Shown here piece after piece: positions 36,206 to 36,286 of a DNA stretch of 36,286 nucleotides. A program made the position numbers and the translations under genes. The DNA is taken from positions 1 through 36,286 of the forward strand of contig NZ_PSNX01000019.1 of the NCBI RefSeq assembly GCF_002930615.1, written 5' to 3'. Within the stretch, counting starts at the first letter, position 1; each line of letters opens with the position of its first letter. Below the pieces are notes generated by a model that ran no database searches, was not told the origin of the DNA, and saw only the letters and a list, made by a program, of their open reading frames with translations. The stretch comes from Caldimonas caldifontis (lineage in GTDB: Bacteria; Pseudomonadota; Gammaproteobacteria; Burkholderiales; Burkholderiaceae_C).

Positions 36206-36286
36206 GGCGTGTTCACACTAATTGCGATGATGGTCGGGGCATTGGACACTTGGGGGCATGGAAATCACGCCCGAGCAATTCGCTGC
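36205..36286 (+). mobile_element. 5' end of an insertion sequence, right copy (truncated by window edge)
   Basis: The segment is the exact inverted copy of the left end. It begins GGGCGTGTTCACACTAATTG directly after a TA dinucleotide and carries the transposase start at 36258 reading right, out of the window. With the left copy this means the same element lies at both borders in opposite orientation, each with its 5' end facing in. Confidence 0.8.
36258..36286 (+). CDS. transposase, first ~10 residues only
   Basis: ATG at 36258, preceded by GGGGG, reads MEITPEQFAA and is cut by the window end. Same sequence as the leftward start at 30. It is the presumed transposase of the flanking element; too short to classify firmly. 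Confidence 0.6.

Overview
The window looks like a piece of chromosome from a high-GC betaproteobacterium of the order Burkholderiales (Comamonadaceae/Sphaerotilaceae-like). The grounds are the strong G/C bias at third codon positions, recA-recX next to a TctD/TctE-type two-component system, an orphan Bug (TctC-like) solute receptor, a family I lipase with its foldase, a fused hydantoinase/oxoprolinase and a CheZ. No rRNA, tRNA, phage or CRISPR array is visible. The taxon is an inference from gene content only.

Ends: the first and last ~85 bases are perfect inverted copies of the 5' end of one insertion sequence, whose transposase reads outward on both sides (first residues MEITPEQFAA). The left copy interrupts an EAL-domain gene. 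The right copy sits on the stop codon of pcp. The window therefore probably runs from one IS copy to another, where an assembly broke at the repeat.

84-3526: remnants and signalling genes. These are the EAL tail, an overlapping GAF plus receiver pair read leftward behind a duplicated GCCGATAA box, and a hipBA module with an intact antitoxin but a badly deleted toxin. A fused phosphotransferase/P-loop kinase gene follows. 3678-10756: ordinary chromosomal genes: CsbD, NnrU, EgtD, MaoC, CheZ, a small secreted protein, HDOD, a Bug receptor, an amidohydrolase and MoaC. 10887-18887: an M48 protease, recX-recA with a LexA-like box, a MarR regulator, a TctDE-like two-component system, and a secreted lipase with its membrane foldase.

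18891-26130: a TRAP transporter operon (dctP-dctQ-dctM, leftward) is divergent from a winged-helix regulator followed by a 1216-residue fused 5-oxoprolinase/hydantoinase. Interlocking TGTCGACA palindromes lie between them. The arrangement suggests import and ring-opening of a cyclic amide such as 5-oxoproline. A strong bidirectional terminator at 26223-26255 closes the region.

26254-35534: a complete cello-oligosaccharide or beta-glucoside utilisation locus. It contains a secreted GH5 glucanase, an ABC receptor, two permeases, a GH1 beta-glucosidase, an MsmK/UgpC-type ATPase and a LamB-like porin, all leftward, with a divergent LacI-family regulator. Near-identical TGAAAACGTTNTCA operators sit on the promoter of the transport operon and on the regulator's own start codon, giving a coherent self-contained regulon. 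The pyroglutamyl peptidase gene pcp follows and ends at the IS.
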